Source: Candidatus Multiplicimicrobium inquinatum
Lineage (GTDB): Bacteria > Omnitrophota > Omnitrophia > Omnitrophales > Aquincolibacteriaceae
NCBI GenBank assembly: GCA_002344825.1
Contig: DDUN01000061.1
Coordinates: 1-40,095, forward strand
Reading direction: 5' to 3'
Length of the DNA: 40,095 nucleotides
Of this stretch, positions 17,001-24,532 are shown piece by piece (positions within the stretch are counted from its first letter, which is position 1; every line of letters starts with the position of its first letter). A program made the position numbers and the translations under genes. Below the pieces are notes generated by a model. That model did no database searches. It had not been told where the DNA came from and was given only the letters and a program-made list of their open reading frames with translations.

Positions 17001-18138
17001 GATCTTTTAATTTACGGATGATAAAAGGCTCAAAAAGCTCAAGCGCCATTTTTTTAGGCAAACCGCACTGATGAATTTTAAGTTCCGGACCGACGACGAT
17101 TACCGAACGGCCTGAATAGTCAACGCGTTTACCGAGCAAGTTCTGACGGAAACGGCCCTGTTTACCTTTAAGCATGTCACTCAAAGATTTCAGCGGACGG
17201 TTACCGGGGCCGAGAACCGGACGACCATGACGGCCGTTGTCAAAAAGCGCATCCACAGCTTCCTGAAGCATGCGTTTTTCGTTGCGAATAATAACGTCGG
17301 GAGCTTTCAAATCAAGAAGCTTCTTCAAACGGTTATTGCGGTTAATGACACGGCGATATAGGTCATTCAAATCGGAAGTCGCAAAACGACCTCCATCCAA
17401 AGCAACGAGCGGACGAAGATCGGGCGGAATAACCGGCACGACATTCAAAATCATCCAATCAGGTTTGTTTCCGGATTTGCGGAAGGCTTCCACAATTTTT
17501 AGAATTTTCATCCCTCGCGCACGGGTCTGCTTCGACTTCGCGGTGCGGACCTGGCGTTGATACTTCTGCGCCATTTTATCAAGCTCAAGACCGGCAAGCA
17601 GTTCCTGAACAGCGGCCGCACCCATACCAGCTTTGAAACTATCAAAACCATATTGCTCAACGGCTTTCTGATACTCATCTTCCGTTAAAAGCTGATGCGG
17701 CTTAAGCGGCGTTTCTTTCGGATCAATAACGATGAACTCTTCATAATAAAGAACTTTCTCAAGTGAGCGAACGCTCAAATCAAGCAGGTTACCGATACGT
17801 GAAGGCATCGTTTTGAAAAACCAGATATGCGAAACCGGAGTCACTAGATCAATATGGCCCATGCGTTCACGGCGAACACGCGATAAAGTCACCTCAACTC
17901 CGCAACGATCGCAAATCACACCCTTATACTTGATGCGTTTGTATTTTCCGCAAGCGCATTCGTAATCCTTGGTGGGACCGAAAATCTTTTCACAGAAAAG
18001 ACCGTCTTTTTCGGGCTTCAGCGTACGATAATTAATCGTTTCCGGTTTTTTTACTTCACCGCGAGACCATCCGCGAACAATCTCAGGTGATGCAATCCGA
18101 ATACTTACTGAGTCGAAGGTGTTGATATCGTATGTCAT
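14092..18138 (-). CDS. rpoC: DNA-directed RNA polymerase subunit beta'
   Basis: The catalytic clamp subunit of RNA polymerase. The 1348 residues are unbroken and of ordinary size, with no large lineage-specific insertion obvious by eye. The N-terminal zinc site is present as CACGKYK (C61, C63) and CDRC (C76, C79). The Mg-binding NADFDGDQMAVH is at about residue 450, and the second zinc region includes GICAKCYGRDL. The trigger-loop region GEPGTQLTMRTFHIGG is clear. Its ATG overlaps the rpoB stop by 4 nt, giving tight coupling between the two large subunits. Confidence 0.98.
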   Translation of the reverse strand: MTYDINTFDSVSIRIASPEIVRGWSRGEVKKPETINYRTLKPEKDGLFCEKIFGPTKDYECACGKYKRIKYKGVICDRCGVEVTLSRVRRERMGHIDLVTPVSHIWFFKTMPSRIGNLLDLSVRSLEKVLYYEEFIVIDPKETPLKPHQLLTEDEYQKAVEQYGFDSFKAGMGAAAVQELLAGLELDKMAQKYQRQVRTAKSKQTRARGMKILKIVEAFRKSGNKPDWMILNVVPVIPPDLRPLVALDGGRFATSDLNDLYRRVINRNNRLKKLLDLKAPDVIIRNEKRMLQEAVDALFDNGRHGRPVLGPGNRPLKSLSDMLKGKQGRFRQNLLGKRVDYSGRSVIVVGPELKIHQCGLPKKMALELFEPFIIRKLKDRGHVHTIRSAKKIVERVRPEVWDILDEVIQEHPVMLNRAPTLHRLGIQAFEPVLIEGKAIRVHPLVCTAFNADFDGDQMAVHVPLSMEAIMEARILMLSANNIFSPASGQPIVAPTQDIVLGLYYLTKARQGVQGEGLVFGSSDEAAFAFADGQVHKHAKVKLRLDNNEIIETHLGRILFNKELPKGFRFVNDVMTKAKLGKIIAECYNQFGHYEVIQLLDRLKKLGFESATAAGISIGINDAKIPVSKIKFLDEGRKQVKSIESQYRQGIITEGERYNKVIDIWTHITDRVSDTMFEELEDFNPIFMMADSGARGSKQQIRQLAGMRGLMAKPSGEIIESPITANFREGLTVLEYFISTHGARKGLADTALKTADAGYLTRRLVDVAQDVIISEIDCGTLQGIVMEPVYEGEEEIVSLGERILGRVALDNVVDIITDQVIVKSGQLIDEDVVKKISEFGIEKIRIRSPLFCESVKGICAKCYGRDLGNRRLVELGTATGIIAAQSIGEPGTQLTMRTFHIGGTASRVVEQSYFRARNSGTVKYHNLKTVVTESKEVVVLNRNGQITIHDATGRELERYTVPSGAIIAPRDGGKAEKGETFVKWDPYTVPILTEVAGKVRYEDIKVGVSMNEEMDATTGLIDRVIIDHKEDLHPQLIITGANDEVLAFYPIPTGAHIVAQDGQQLTSGMMLAKTPRKVAKTRDITGGLPRVAELFEARKPKNPSVISEIDGIVEIGDVVKGKRKIIVKSPSGMTCEYLIPHGKHLNVYTGDRVVAGEQLVDGPVVPQDILKVSGERALMDYLVREVQEVYRLQGVKLNDKHVEIIVRQMLRKVRIEDSGDTDFLVGSHIERQQFKEENEKMLKKGKEPAKATPILLGITKASLTTESFISAASFQETTRVLTEAAAAGKRDYLRGLKENVIMGHLIPAGTGFKTHQAFRIEKDISGVLPGLAKKEDLAGAEAASVQENK

Positions 18139-21100
18139 ACTTTGAGCTTCTCCTTCGCATCTTGTTGCTGCTTTTCTACCTGCGCGGCTTCCATTTCCTG
18201 AGCTAATGCGATGCCTAATTTGGCTTTCGCACCATTTTTCTCAGGAACGATATCAAGACCGAGCGCCTGCAATTCTTTCACAAGAACGTTAAACGATTCC
18301 GGTGTTCCGGCGTGTAATGCGGGTTCACCCTTCACAATGGCTTCGTAAACTTTGGTACGGCCCACCACATCGTCCGACTTCACAGTCAGAAGCTCCTGAA
18401 GCGTGAAAGCAGCGCCATAAGCTTCAAGCGCCCAAACTTCCATTTCTCCGAAACGCTGCCCGCCGAACTGAGCTTTACCACCCAGCGGTTGCTGCGTTAC
18501 AAGAGAATAAGGCCCGATCGACCGCGCGTGGATCTTATCATCCGCCAAATGCGCCAACTTCAACATGTAGATTTGACCGACAGTAACCTGCTCTGCAAAC
18601 GGCATTCCCGAACGCCCGTCATAAAGAGCCGTCTTACCATTTTCAGGCAATTTAGCCTCTTTCAACATAGCCTTAATTTCGCCTTCGGTTGCACCGCTGA
18701 ATACCGGCGTTTCGATTTTGATTCCGAGAACCTTTGCAGCCCAACCCATATGAGTTTCAAGCAGCTGCCCTACGTTCATACGCGAAGGAACGCCCAACGG
18801 ATTCAAAACAATTTCAACCGGCGAACCATCAGGAAGATACGGCATATCTTCTTCAGGAAGAATTTTCGCGATAACACCCTTGTTACCGTGACGGCCGGCC
18901 ATTTTGTCACCCACAGAGATTTTTCTCTTGGAGCAAACATAAACAACAACCTTCTTAATTACGCCCGGAGGAAGCTCATCGCCTTTTTTCACGTGTTCGA
19001 TTTCACGAGTACGCTCAATAACGAGCTCATCGATTTCATCGCTCCATACGCGCGCAAGCTTCTTCACGGATTCTTCAGCCTCTTCATCCGTAAGGCGAAG
19101 GGAGTCCCAATCCGCGTTTTCAAATTTTTTCAGATCTGCTTTTGAAAGCGTGTGTCCGGACTTCATCAAAACTTCGCCCAGAACATCATCAAGCAAATCA
19201 TCCGCTAACTTCGCACCAACCAAAAGATCGGTTACTTTGTTCAAACGAATTTCTTTCAAAGAATCGATTCTCTGCTGATAACGATCTTTGATTTCCGCGA
19301 TATTGGAAGCTTCTTGCTTCTTTTCTTCGCGTGTTTTCGCCTGAGATTCTTTGCGGGCAAACATTTTTACGTCCACAACAATACCTTCCACACCGGGAGG
19401 CACTGTCAAAGAAGCATCGCGTACGTCGCCGGCTTTTTCGCCGAAAATCGCGCGTAAAAGTTTTTCTTCGGGAGAAAGTTCAATTTCCGATTTCGGTGTG
19501 ATTTTGCCGACGAGAATATCGCCCGGCTTCACTTCCGCGCCGACACGAACAACACCTTCAAGGTCGAGATCTTTCAGCGCCTCTTCCCCAACATTGGGAA
19601 TGTCGCGTGTAATTTCTTCGTTGCCCAATTTAGTATCGCGAGCTTCAACTTCAAATTCTTCGATATGAAGCGAAGTATAAACGTCTTCTTTACTGAGACG
19701 TTCGCTCAAAATAATAGCGTCTTCGAAGTTGTATCCGCCCCATGACATAAAAGCAACCATCACGTTGCGGCCGAGCGCAAGCTCACCACCCTGTGTCGCG
19801 GCGCCGTCAGCCAAAGGATCACCCTTCTTAACCTTATCGCCTTTTTTAACAAGCGGGCGCTGGTTCAAGCAGGTTCCGGCATTGGAACGTTCGAATTTAT
19901 TCAGCTTATAGTTAATGTCGTCAACGATAATTTCATCAGCGGAAACATACTTAACGGTTCCCTTTTGTTTCGCGACAACCACAGCACCGGAGTCACAAGC
20001 GACATATTTTTCCATGCCGGTTCCAACCAACGGAGAGTCTGTAACTAAAAGAGGAACGGCTTGACGCTGCATGTTCGAACCCATCAAAGCGCGGTTCGCG
20101 TCGTCATGCTCAAGAAAAGGAATCAAAGACGCCGCAACCGAAACAAGCTGTCTCGGAGAAACGTCCATATAATCAATTTCTTCCGGCTTCTTTTTCAAGA
20201 AGTCGCCGCGGCAACGGCAAGAAACGATTTCATTATTGAACTTACCGTTCTTATCAATTTCTTCATTCGCCTGCGCGATAACATAACGATCTTCAACGTC
20301 AGCGGTTAAATAGTCGATCTTATCCGTCACGCGACCATTCACAACCTTGCGGTACGGTGTTTCAAGAAAACCGACCTCGTTTACGCGCGCAAAAGTTGAA
20401 AGCGAAGCGATAAGACCGATATTCGGACCTTCCGGTGTTTCAATCGGACAAACGCGTCCATAATGTGAAGGATGAACGTCGCGAACTTCAAAGCCGGCGC
20501 GCTCACGTGAAAGACCGCCTGGCCCAAGTGCCGATAAACGGCGCTTATGAGTCAATTCCGCGAGTGGATTCGTTTGATCCATAAACTGAGAAAGCTGACT
20601 GCGGCCAAAGAAATCCTTGATCGCGGCAGAAATCAATTTTGGATTAATCAAGTTATGCGGCATCGCGGCATCCAAATCATAAATCGACATACGCTCAACG
20701 CAAGAACGCTTCATACGCGCCAATCCCACACGGAACTGGTTCTGAAGAAGCTCGCCCACAGAACGAACACGGCGATTTCCAAGATGATCAATGTCGTCAA
20801 CACGGATTTCACCCGAGCGAAGTTTTAAAAGCTGACCAAGAACCTTGATCACATCTTCGTAACCAAGAGTTGTCTTGTCGGACTTGCCTTCCATATTCAA
20901 TTTACGATTCAACATGAAACGACCCACATTACCAAGGTCATAACGCTGCTGATCAAAGAAGAGCTTGTGGATCAAATCTTTCGCGGTAGATTCTGTCGGT
21001 GGATCACCGGGACGAATACGGCGATAGATCGCAAGCTGCGCATCCGCGCTGGTTTGATAAGGATCACGCTCAAGCGTGTTCATCACGCAAAGATCATCAT

Positions 21101-21926
21101 TCGGAAGCTTCACAATCGAAAAAGATTTTACCTTGTTCGCGGCAAAAACTTCGAGAATGTCCTTGGTTAAACGGGAACCCGCGAGAGCAATCGTTTCTTG
21201 CGTTTCGGGATTCAAAACATGATCCGCACAAAAATTGTCTTCAAGCTTTGCGATTTTTGAACGATCAAAAGATTTTACTTCTTCCACTTCGTAGAAACTT
21301 TCCAAAAGCGAACGAGTCGAAGGACAGCCAAGCGCACGCAAAAGCGTCGTGGCAAGAATCTTACGCTTACGATCGATGTAAGCGTAAATAACCCCGTTAA
21401 TATCCGTTTCAAACTCAAGCCATGCGCCGCGGTAAGGAATAATCCGCACGCCATAGATCTTTTTTCCGCTTGGATGGATCGATTCTTCCAGCGAAAGACC
21501 GGGAGAACGGTGAAGCTGACTAACCACAACACGTTCCGCGCCGTTAATCACAAAGGTTCCTGTTTCTGTCATCAAGGGAAGTTCGCCAATATAAACTTCC
21601 TGCTCTTTGGAAACACCTTTGCGTACAAGACGCAACTTTACTTTAAGCGGCGCGGCATAGGTCATACCACGGCGATGGCACTCAAGAATGGAGTACTTCG
21701 GCTTACCAAGAACATAGCCCTCATATTCCAAACGACAGGTACCGTCGAAGCTTTCAATAGGAAAGCAATCCGCAAAAGCGGATTCAAGCCCTTGACGCTT
21801 GCGTTTGCGCACAGAACCGAATGTTTGGAGAAATTCTTCGTATGAACGAATCTGAATTTCAACTAAGTTCGGAAGTGCAACCGTATCTTGAATTTTAGTA
21901 AAGATCTTTCTTTCAGTTAAAGGCAC
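18135..21926 (-). CDS. rpoB: DNA-directed RNA polymerase subunit beta
   Basis: The second-largest RNA polymerase subunit, 1263 residues. The rifampicin-pocket segment reads SQLSQFMDQTNPLAELTHKRRLSALGPGG, with the residues usually found in sensitive enzymes (Asp, His and Ser at the common resistance sites). Other conserved blocks are SWGGYNFEDAIILSERL, GDKMAGRHGNKGVIAKILP and the C-terminal GGQRFGEMEVWALEAYGAA. The gene is preceded by a 78-nt spacer with an intrinsic terminator hairpin and overlaps rpoC by 4 nt. Confidence 0.98.
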   Translation of the reverse strand: MPLTERKIFTKIQDTVALPNLVEIQIRSYEEFLQTFGSVRKRKRQGLESAFADCFPIESFDGTCRLEYEGYVLGKPKYSILECHRRGMTYAAPLKVKLRLVRKGVSKEQEVYIGELPLMTETGTFVINGAERVVVSQLHRSPGLSLEESIHPSGKKIYGVRIIPYRGAWLEFETDINGVIYAYIDRKRKILATTLLRALGCPSTRSLLESFYEVEEVKSFDRSKIAKLEDNFCADHVLNPETQETIALAGSRLTKDILEVFAANKVKSFSIVKLPNDDLCVMNTLERDPYQTSADAQLAIYRRIRPGDPPTESTAKDLIHKLFFDQQRYDLGNVGRFMLNRKLNMEGKSDKTTLGYEDVIKVLGQLLKLRSGEIRVDDIDHLGNRRVRSVGELLQNQFRVGLARMKRSCVERMSIYDLDAAMPHNLINPKLISAAIKDFFGRSQLSQFMDQTNPLAELTHKRRLSALGPGGLSRERAGFEVRDVHPSHYGRVCPIETPEGPNIGLIASLSTFARVNEVGFLETPYRKVVNGRVTDKIDYLTADVEDRYVIAQANEEIDKNGKFNNEIVSCRCRGDFLKKKPEEIDYMDVSPRQLVSVAASLIPFLEHDDANRALMGSNMQRQAVPLLVTDSPLVGTGMEKYVACDSGAVVVAKQKGTVKYVSADEIIVDDINYKLNKFERSNAGTCLNQRPLVKKGDKVKKGDPLADGAATQGGELALGRNVMVAFMSWGGYNFEDAIILSERLSKEDVYTSLHIEEFEVEARDTKLGNEEITRDIPNVGEEALKDLDLEGVVRVGAEVKPGDILVGKITPKSEIELSPEEKLLRAIFGEKAGDVRDASLTVPPGVEGIVVDVKMFARKESQAKTREEKKQEASNIAEIKDRYQQRIDSLKEIRLNKVTDLLVGAKLADDLLDDVLGEVLMKSGHTLSKADLKKFENADWDSLRLTDEEAEESVKKLARVWSDEIDELVIERTREIEHVKKGDELPPGVIKKVVVYVCSKRKISVGDKMAGRHGNKGVIAKILPEEDMPYLPDGSPVEIVLNPLGVPSRMNVGQLLETHMGWAAKVLGIKIETPVFSGATEGEIKAMLKEAKLPENGKTALYDGRSGMPFAEQVTVGQIYMLKLAHLADDKIHARSIGPYSLVTQQPLGGKAQFGGQRFGEMEVWALEAYGAAFTLQELLTVKSDDVVGRTKVYEAIVKGEPALHAGTPESFNVLVKELQALGLDIVPEKNGAKAKLGIALAQEMEAAQVEKQQQDAKEKLKV

Positions 21927-21953
21927 AGTAGGCCCTCCCCGATGAATCTCTGG

Positions 21954-21981
21954 AAAAAATCGGGGGCTCTGCGAGCCCCCG
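21954..21981 (-). terminator. Intrinsic terminator / attenuator between rplL and rpoB
   Basis: In mRNA sense the stem GGGGGCTC / GAGCCCCC with loop GCA is followed directly by G-A-TTTTTT. This is the classic Rho-independent pattern. It lies 23 nt after the rplL stop and about 35 nt before rpoB, so full termination would silence rpoBC. Partial read-through (attenuation) is therefore the likely role, as known for the rplL-rpoB gap in enteric bacteria. Confidence 0.85.
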
Positions 21982-22004
21982 CATTCGAATCTGGACCGAA
22001 ACGA

Positions 22005-22415
22005 TTACTTAACTTCAACCTTCGCGCCAGCGGCTTCGAGGGTCTTCTTAATTTTTTCGGCTTCTTCTTTCGTAGCGCCTTCCTTAACAACTTTAGGAGC
22101 AGCTTCAACAAGATCTTTTGCTTCCTTCAAGCCAAGGCTGGTAACGCCGCGAATTTCTTTAATAACATTGATCTTTTGCTCGCCAGCACTTACAAGAACA
22201 ACGTCAAACGCTGTCTTTTCAGCGGCAGCAGCACCACCCGCAGCAGCGCCGCCGGCAGCAGCAGCAACCGGTGCAGCTGCAGCAGCTGCACTAACGCCGA
22301 ACTCTTTTTCAATCGACTTGACCAAATTCGCTAAATCAATAACCGTCATTTCTTTAATTGCGGTCAAAATTTCCTGACCCTTTGCAGAAAGCGGCGCTTC
22401 AGTTGCTTGTGACAT
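22005..22415 (-). CDS. rplL: 50S ribosomal protein L7/L12
   Basis: The mobile stalk protein that recruits translation GTPases. I start at the ATG at 22413-22415 (MSQATEAPLS, 136 residues) because GGAGG lies 10 nt upstream; an ATG three codons earlier would have only 1 nt of spacing. An N-terminal extension of about 15 residues comes before the dimerisation domain (EILTAIKEMTVIDLANLVKSIE). The hinge is unusually rich in Ala and Gly (about residues 43-68). The C-terminal domain (EKTAFDVVLVSAGEQKINVI, GLKEAKDLVEAAP) is standard. Confidence 0.96.
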   Translation of the reverse strand: MSQATEAPLSAKGQEILTAIKEMTVIDLANLVKSIEKEFGVSAAAAAAPVAAAAGGAAAGGAAAAEKTAFDVVLVSAGEQKINVIKEIRGVTSLGLKEAKDLVEAAPKVVKEGATKEEAEKIKKTLEAAGAKVEVK

Positions 22416-22456
22416 AATCTTCATTCCTCCGTTGATAGTTAAACTTGTTGTTTACT

Positions 22457-22480
22457 GCGGTTGTGCAACATGCACAGAGC
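22457..22480 (-). repeat. Small hairpin element, copy 5 (rplJ-rplL spacer, distal)
   Basis: GCTCTG / CAACCGC flanks in mRNA sense, 6-bp stem TGTGCA/TGCACA with loop TGT. This copy lies close to rplL, not at the rplJ stop. Confidence 0.9.
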
Positions 22481-22519
22481 CGAAATAAACAGCGCGGTTT
22501 CCCGCTTACTTTTTGCTCC

Positions 22520-22545
22520 GCGCTACGCATACGCAGAACACAAAT
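22520..22545 (-). repeat. Possible diverged hairpin element (rplJ-rplL spacer, middle)
   Basis: In mRNA sense it contains TTCTGCGTATGCGTAGCGCGG after a T-rich stretch. The 5' half resembles the element, but CAACCGC is missing. It could be a decayed copy between the two intact ones. Confidence 0.3.
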
Positions 22546-22582
22546 TTTTATTTGCGCCCTTTAACACCCTGCTCTGCGTTAC

Positions 22583-22606
22583 GCCGGTTGCGGCTGCCGC
22601 AGAGGC
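22583..22606 (-). repeat. Small hairpin element, copy 6 (rplJ-rplL spacer, proximal)
   Basis: GCCTCTG / CAACCGGC flanks, stem TGCGG/CCGCA with loop CAG, outer stem GCC/GGC. It begins 6 nt after the rplJ stop. Just beyond it, GCGTAACGCAGAGC reads like a partial copy in the opposite orientation. Confidence 0.85.
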
Positions 22607-22612
22607 AAAATA

Positions 22613-23146
22613 TTAATTGGAAGCGGACGCAGCTCCCTTTTGCTTACCGACCTGATCCAATGAAATCGCGAGACCACGAATCGTGTTGGACAATACTGAA
22701 GCAAGCCCGGTGATAGGCCCGTTCAAGCTCACAGCCAACTGGGTCAAAAGCTCGTGACGCGAAGGCAACTTCGATAGCTGCTGGACAAACTGAGCGCTTT
22801 CCAGACGACCTTCAAAAAGAACACCCACGCATTTGATCTTTTCGCTTACCTTCGAACCATCGACAACACCCTTCGAAATATCCTGAGGTTCTTTGTCGCC
22901 GAAAGTCAAAAGAACTGACCCCTTCAAGAGGGAGTCGATATTATCAATCCCGCGGCTTTTCAAAATCTTGCGCGCCATGGCGTGCTTAACAAGCATCGAA
23001 CGCTTGGCGTTCACGTTCATCTTATTGCGTGCTTTTGAAAGATCAGAAACACTCAGAGCTTCAAAATTCGAAAAGAAAACATAGTTGCTGCTATTGAATT
23101 CTTTTTCGATCTCCTGATACATTTTTTCTTTTTCAAGTGCCGGCAT
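22613..23146 (-). CDS. rplJ: 50S ribosomal protein L10
   Basis: L10 is the stalk base to which L7/L12 dimers bind through its C-terminal helix. The 177 residues include EIEKEFNSSNYVFFSNFEALSVSDLSKARN, then the KRSMLVKHAMARKIL region, and the C-terminal LLTQLAVSLNGPITGLASVLS. In other bacteria L10 with L7/L12 binds a leader between rplA and rplJ. Here the 95-nt spacer is occupied mostly by two tandem copies of the small hairpin element. Confidence 0.95.
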   Translation of the reverse strand: MPALEKEKMYQEIEKEFNSSNYVFFSNFEALSVSDLSKARNKMNVNAKRSMLVKHAMARKILKSRGIDNIDSLLKGSVLLTFGDKEPQDISKGVVDGSKVSEKIKCVGVLFEGRLESAQFVQQLSKLPSRHELLTQLAVSLNGPITGLASVLSNTIRGLAISLDQVGKQKGAASASN

Positions 23147-23172
23147 AACTTCCTCTTTTTACTTATCTTTTC

Positions 23173-23195
23173 GCGGTTGAGCGCTAGCCCAGAGC
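23173..23195 (-). repeat. Small hairpin element, copy 7 (rplA-rplJ spacer, distal)
   Basis: GCTCTG / CAACCGC flanks, 5-bp stem TGGGC/GCTCA with loop TAGC. The central pair is G.T in mRNA sense (G.U in RNA) and would be A with C on the other strand. Confidence 0.85.
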
Positions 23196-23210
23196 CCCAT
23201 TTTGACAGTC

Positions 23211-23234
23211 GCGGTTGCGCCTTTGGCGCAGAGC
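23211..23234 (-). repeat. Small hairpin element, copy 8 (rplA-rplJ spacer, proximal)
   Basis: GCTCTG / CAACCGC flanks, perfect 6-bp stem TGCGCC/GGCGCA with loop AAA. It starts 7 nt after the rplA stop, in tandem with copy 7. Confidence 0.9.
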
Positions 23235-23241
23235 CTAAAAA

Positions 23242-23928
23242 TTACAGCGCGCTTAAATTAAGCGTTAACCCCGGCCCTTGCGTCGGCGCCATTGTAATCG
23301 CCTTCAAATACTCACCCTTGCTCGTCAAAGGCTTAGCATCACGAACAGCCTTGATCACGCTCTTCGCATTCTCAAGAATCGCCTGTTCAGAAAATGAAAT
23401 CTTTCCGCAAATTGCATGCAATCCGCCGGTCTTATCACTTTTAAATTCAACGCGTCCGGCTTTCAACTCTTTAACCGCTGTTCCAACTTGCGGCGTCACA
23501 CCACCGGTCTTCGGTGTCGGCATTAAACCCTTAGGCCCAAGCACACGGCCCAGCTTGGAAACTTCACGCATCATATCGGGGTGAGCAACAACAGCATCAA
23601 ACTCAAACCACCCGCCAAGAACCTTCTGAACAAGCTCATCGCCACCCACATAGTCAGCACCGGCAGTTTCAGCCTGCTTCACGGAGTCACCTTTGCAAAA
23701 GCAAAGGACACGCACGCTTTTACCGCTCCCATGAGGAAGCGAAACCGTACCGCGCACGTTCTCGTCGCCGGAATCAGCTTTAATTCCAAGCTGAAAACTC
23801 ATTGCAACCGTTTCGTCATATTTATTATCTGAAACTTGTTTAACAATTTTGACAGCATCTGCGAGCGAATAGGATTTATTCACTTCAACAAGAGCCGATC
23901 GTTTTTGCTGACGCTTGCTTTTCTTCAT
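23242..23928 (-). CDS. rplA: 50S ribosomal protein L1
   Basis: L1 forms the mobile L1 stalk that moves deacylated tRNA out of the E site. The 228 residues are normal. Conserved segments include SYSLADAVKIVKQ, GTVSLPHGSGKSVRVLCF, GPKGLMPTPKTGGVTP and the C-terminal GPGLTLNLSAL. In many bacteria L1 represses its own operon. No L1-type mRNA site was recognised, but the 76-nt upstream spacer has a strong family hairpin. Confidence 0.97.
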   Translation of the reverse strand: MKKSKRQQKRSALVEVNKSYSLADAVKIVKQVSDNKYDETVAMSFQLGIKADSGDENVRGTVSLPHGSGKSVRVLCFCKGDSVKQAETAGADYVGGDELVQKVLGGWFEFDAVVAHPDMMREVSKLGRVLGPKGLMPTPKTGGVTPQVGTAVKELKAGRVEFKSDKTGGLHAICGKISFSEQAILENAKSVIKAVRDAKPLTSKGEYLKAITMAPTQGPGLTLNLSAL

Positions 23929-23963
23929 ATGTCTCTACCTTAACTTTAAGTTACTCAATCTTT

Positions 23964-23991
23964 GCGGTTGTCCGCTTTATGCGGACAGAGC
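23964..23991 (-). repeat. Small hairpin element, copy 9 (rplK-rplA spacer)
   Basis: GCTCTG / CAACCGC flanks, perfect 7-bp stem TGTCCGC/GCGGACA with loop ATAAA. It begins 13 nt after the rplK stop. Confidence 0.9.
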
Positions 23992-24004
23992 AAAATAAAA
24001 ACTG

Positions 24005-24433
24005 TTAGCCTTCGATTACCTTAATGCCCATACTGCGCGCAGTACCTTCAATAATACGCATCGCGCTCTCAATCTTCGTGGCATTCATATCAACCATTTT
24101 CTTCTTCGCGATTTCGGCAACCTGCGACTTCTTGATCTGACCGATTTCCACTTTACCGGCTTCCCCAGAAGCCTTGGCAAGACCAACCGCTTTCTTAATT
24201 GAAGCGGACACCGGCGGCTGCTTTAAGATAAAGTCGAAAGACTTGTCTTTGTAAACCGTCATGACGACCGGGAAAATCGTTCCCATGTCTTTTTTAGTAC
24301 GCTCGTTAAACTGCTTGCAGAACTCCATGATGTTCACACCATGCTGACCGAGAGCAGGACCTACCGGCGGCGCGGGATTCGCCTGCCCACCCGGAAGCTG
24401 CAACTTAATATATGTTTTAATTTCTTTTGCCAT
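24005..24433 (-). CDS. rplK: 50S ribosomal protein L11
   Basis: L11 binds the GTPase-associated region of 23S rRNA and is needed for the RelA-type stringent response. The 142 residues are canonical: YIKLQLPGGQANPAPPVGPALGQHGVNIMEFCKQFNERT in the N-terminal domain and GTARSMGIKVIEG at the end. It follows nusG after a 99-nt spacer with two family-2 hairpins. Confidence 0.97.
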   Translation of the reverse strand: MAKEIKTYIKLQLPGGQANPAPPVGPALGQHGVNIMEFCKQFNERTKKDMGTIFPVVMTVYKDKSFDFILKQPPVSASIKKAVGLAKASGEAGKVEIGQIKKSQVAEIAKKKMVDMNATKIESAMRIIEGTARSMGIKVIEG

Positions 24434-24457
24434 TGCTATACCCTTTATTTCACTTAT

Positions 24458-24479
24458 GACGCGAGCTTTATCAAGCGTC
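24458..24479 (-). repeat. Second-type hairpin with ATAAA loop, copy B (nusG-rplK spacer)
   Basis: A 5-bp stem GACGC/GCGTC encloses the loop TTGATAAAGCTC in mRNA sense. The loop differs by one base from copy A. Confidence 0.65.
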
Positions 24480-24493
24480 GTAACTATTGCTGC

Positions 24494-24519
24494 GCGGCGC
24501 GAGTTTTATCGAGCGCCGC
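24494..24519 (-). repeat. Second-type hairpin with ATAAA loop, copy C (nusG-rplK spacer)
   Basis: A perfect 7-bp stem GCGGCGC/GCGCCGC encloses TCGATAAAACTC in mRNA sense. It begins 13 nt after the nusG stop, the same relative position as most copies of the first family. Confidence 0.7.
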
Positions 24520-24532
24520 AAAATATCACCAC

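Noticed and set aside
20485..20600. Rifampicin or streptomycin target resistance in rpoB or rpsL
   Set aside because: The resistance-associated residues of RpoB and S12 are those of sensitive bacteria.
22416..23241. A CRISPR array or tandem repeat array
   Set aside because: The hairpins are irregularly spaced, differ in stem sequence, have no equal-length spacers, and no cas genes are nearby.
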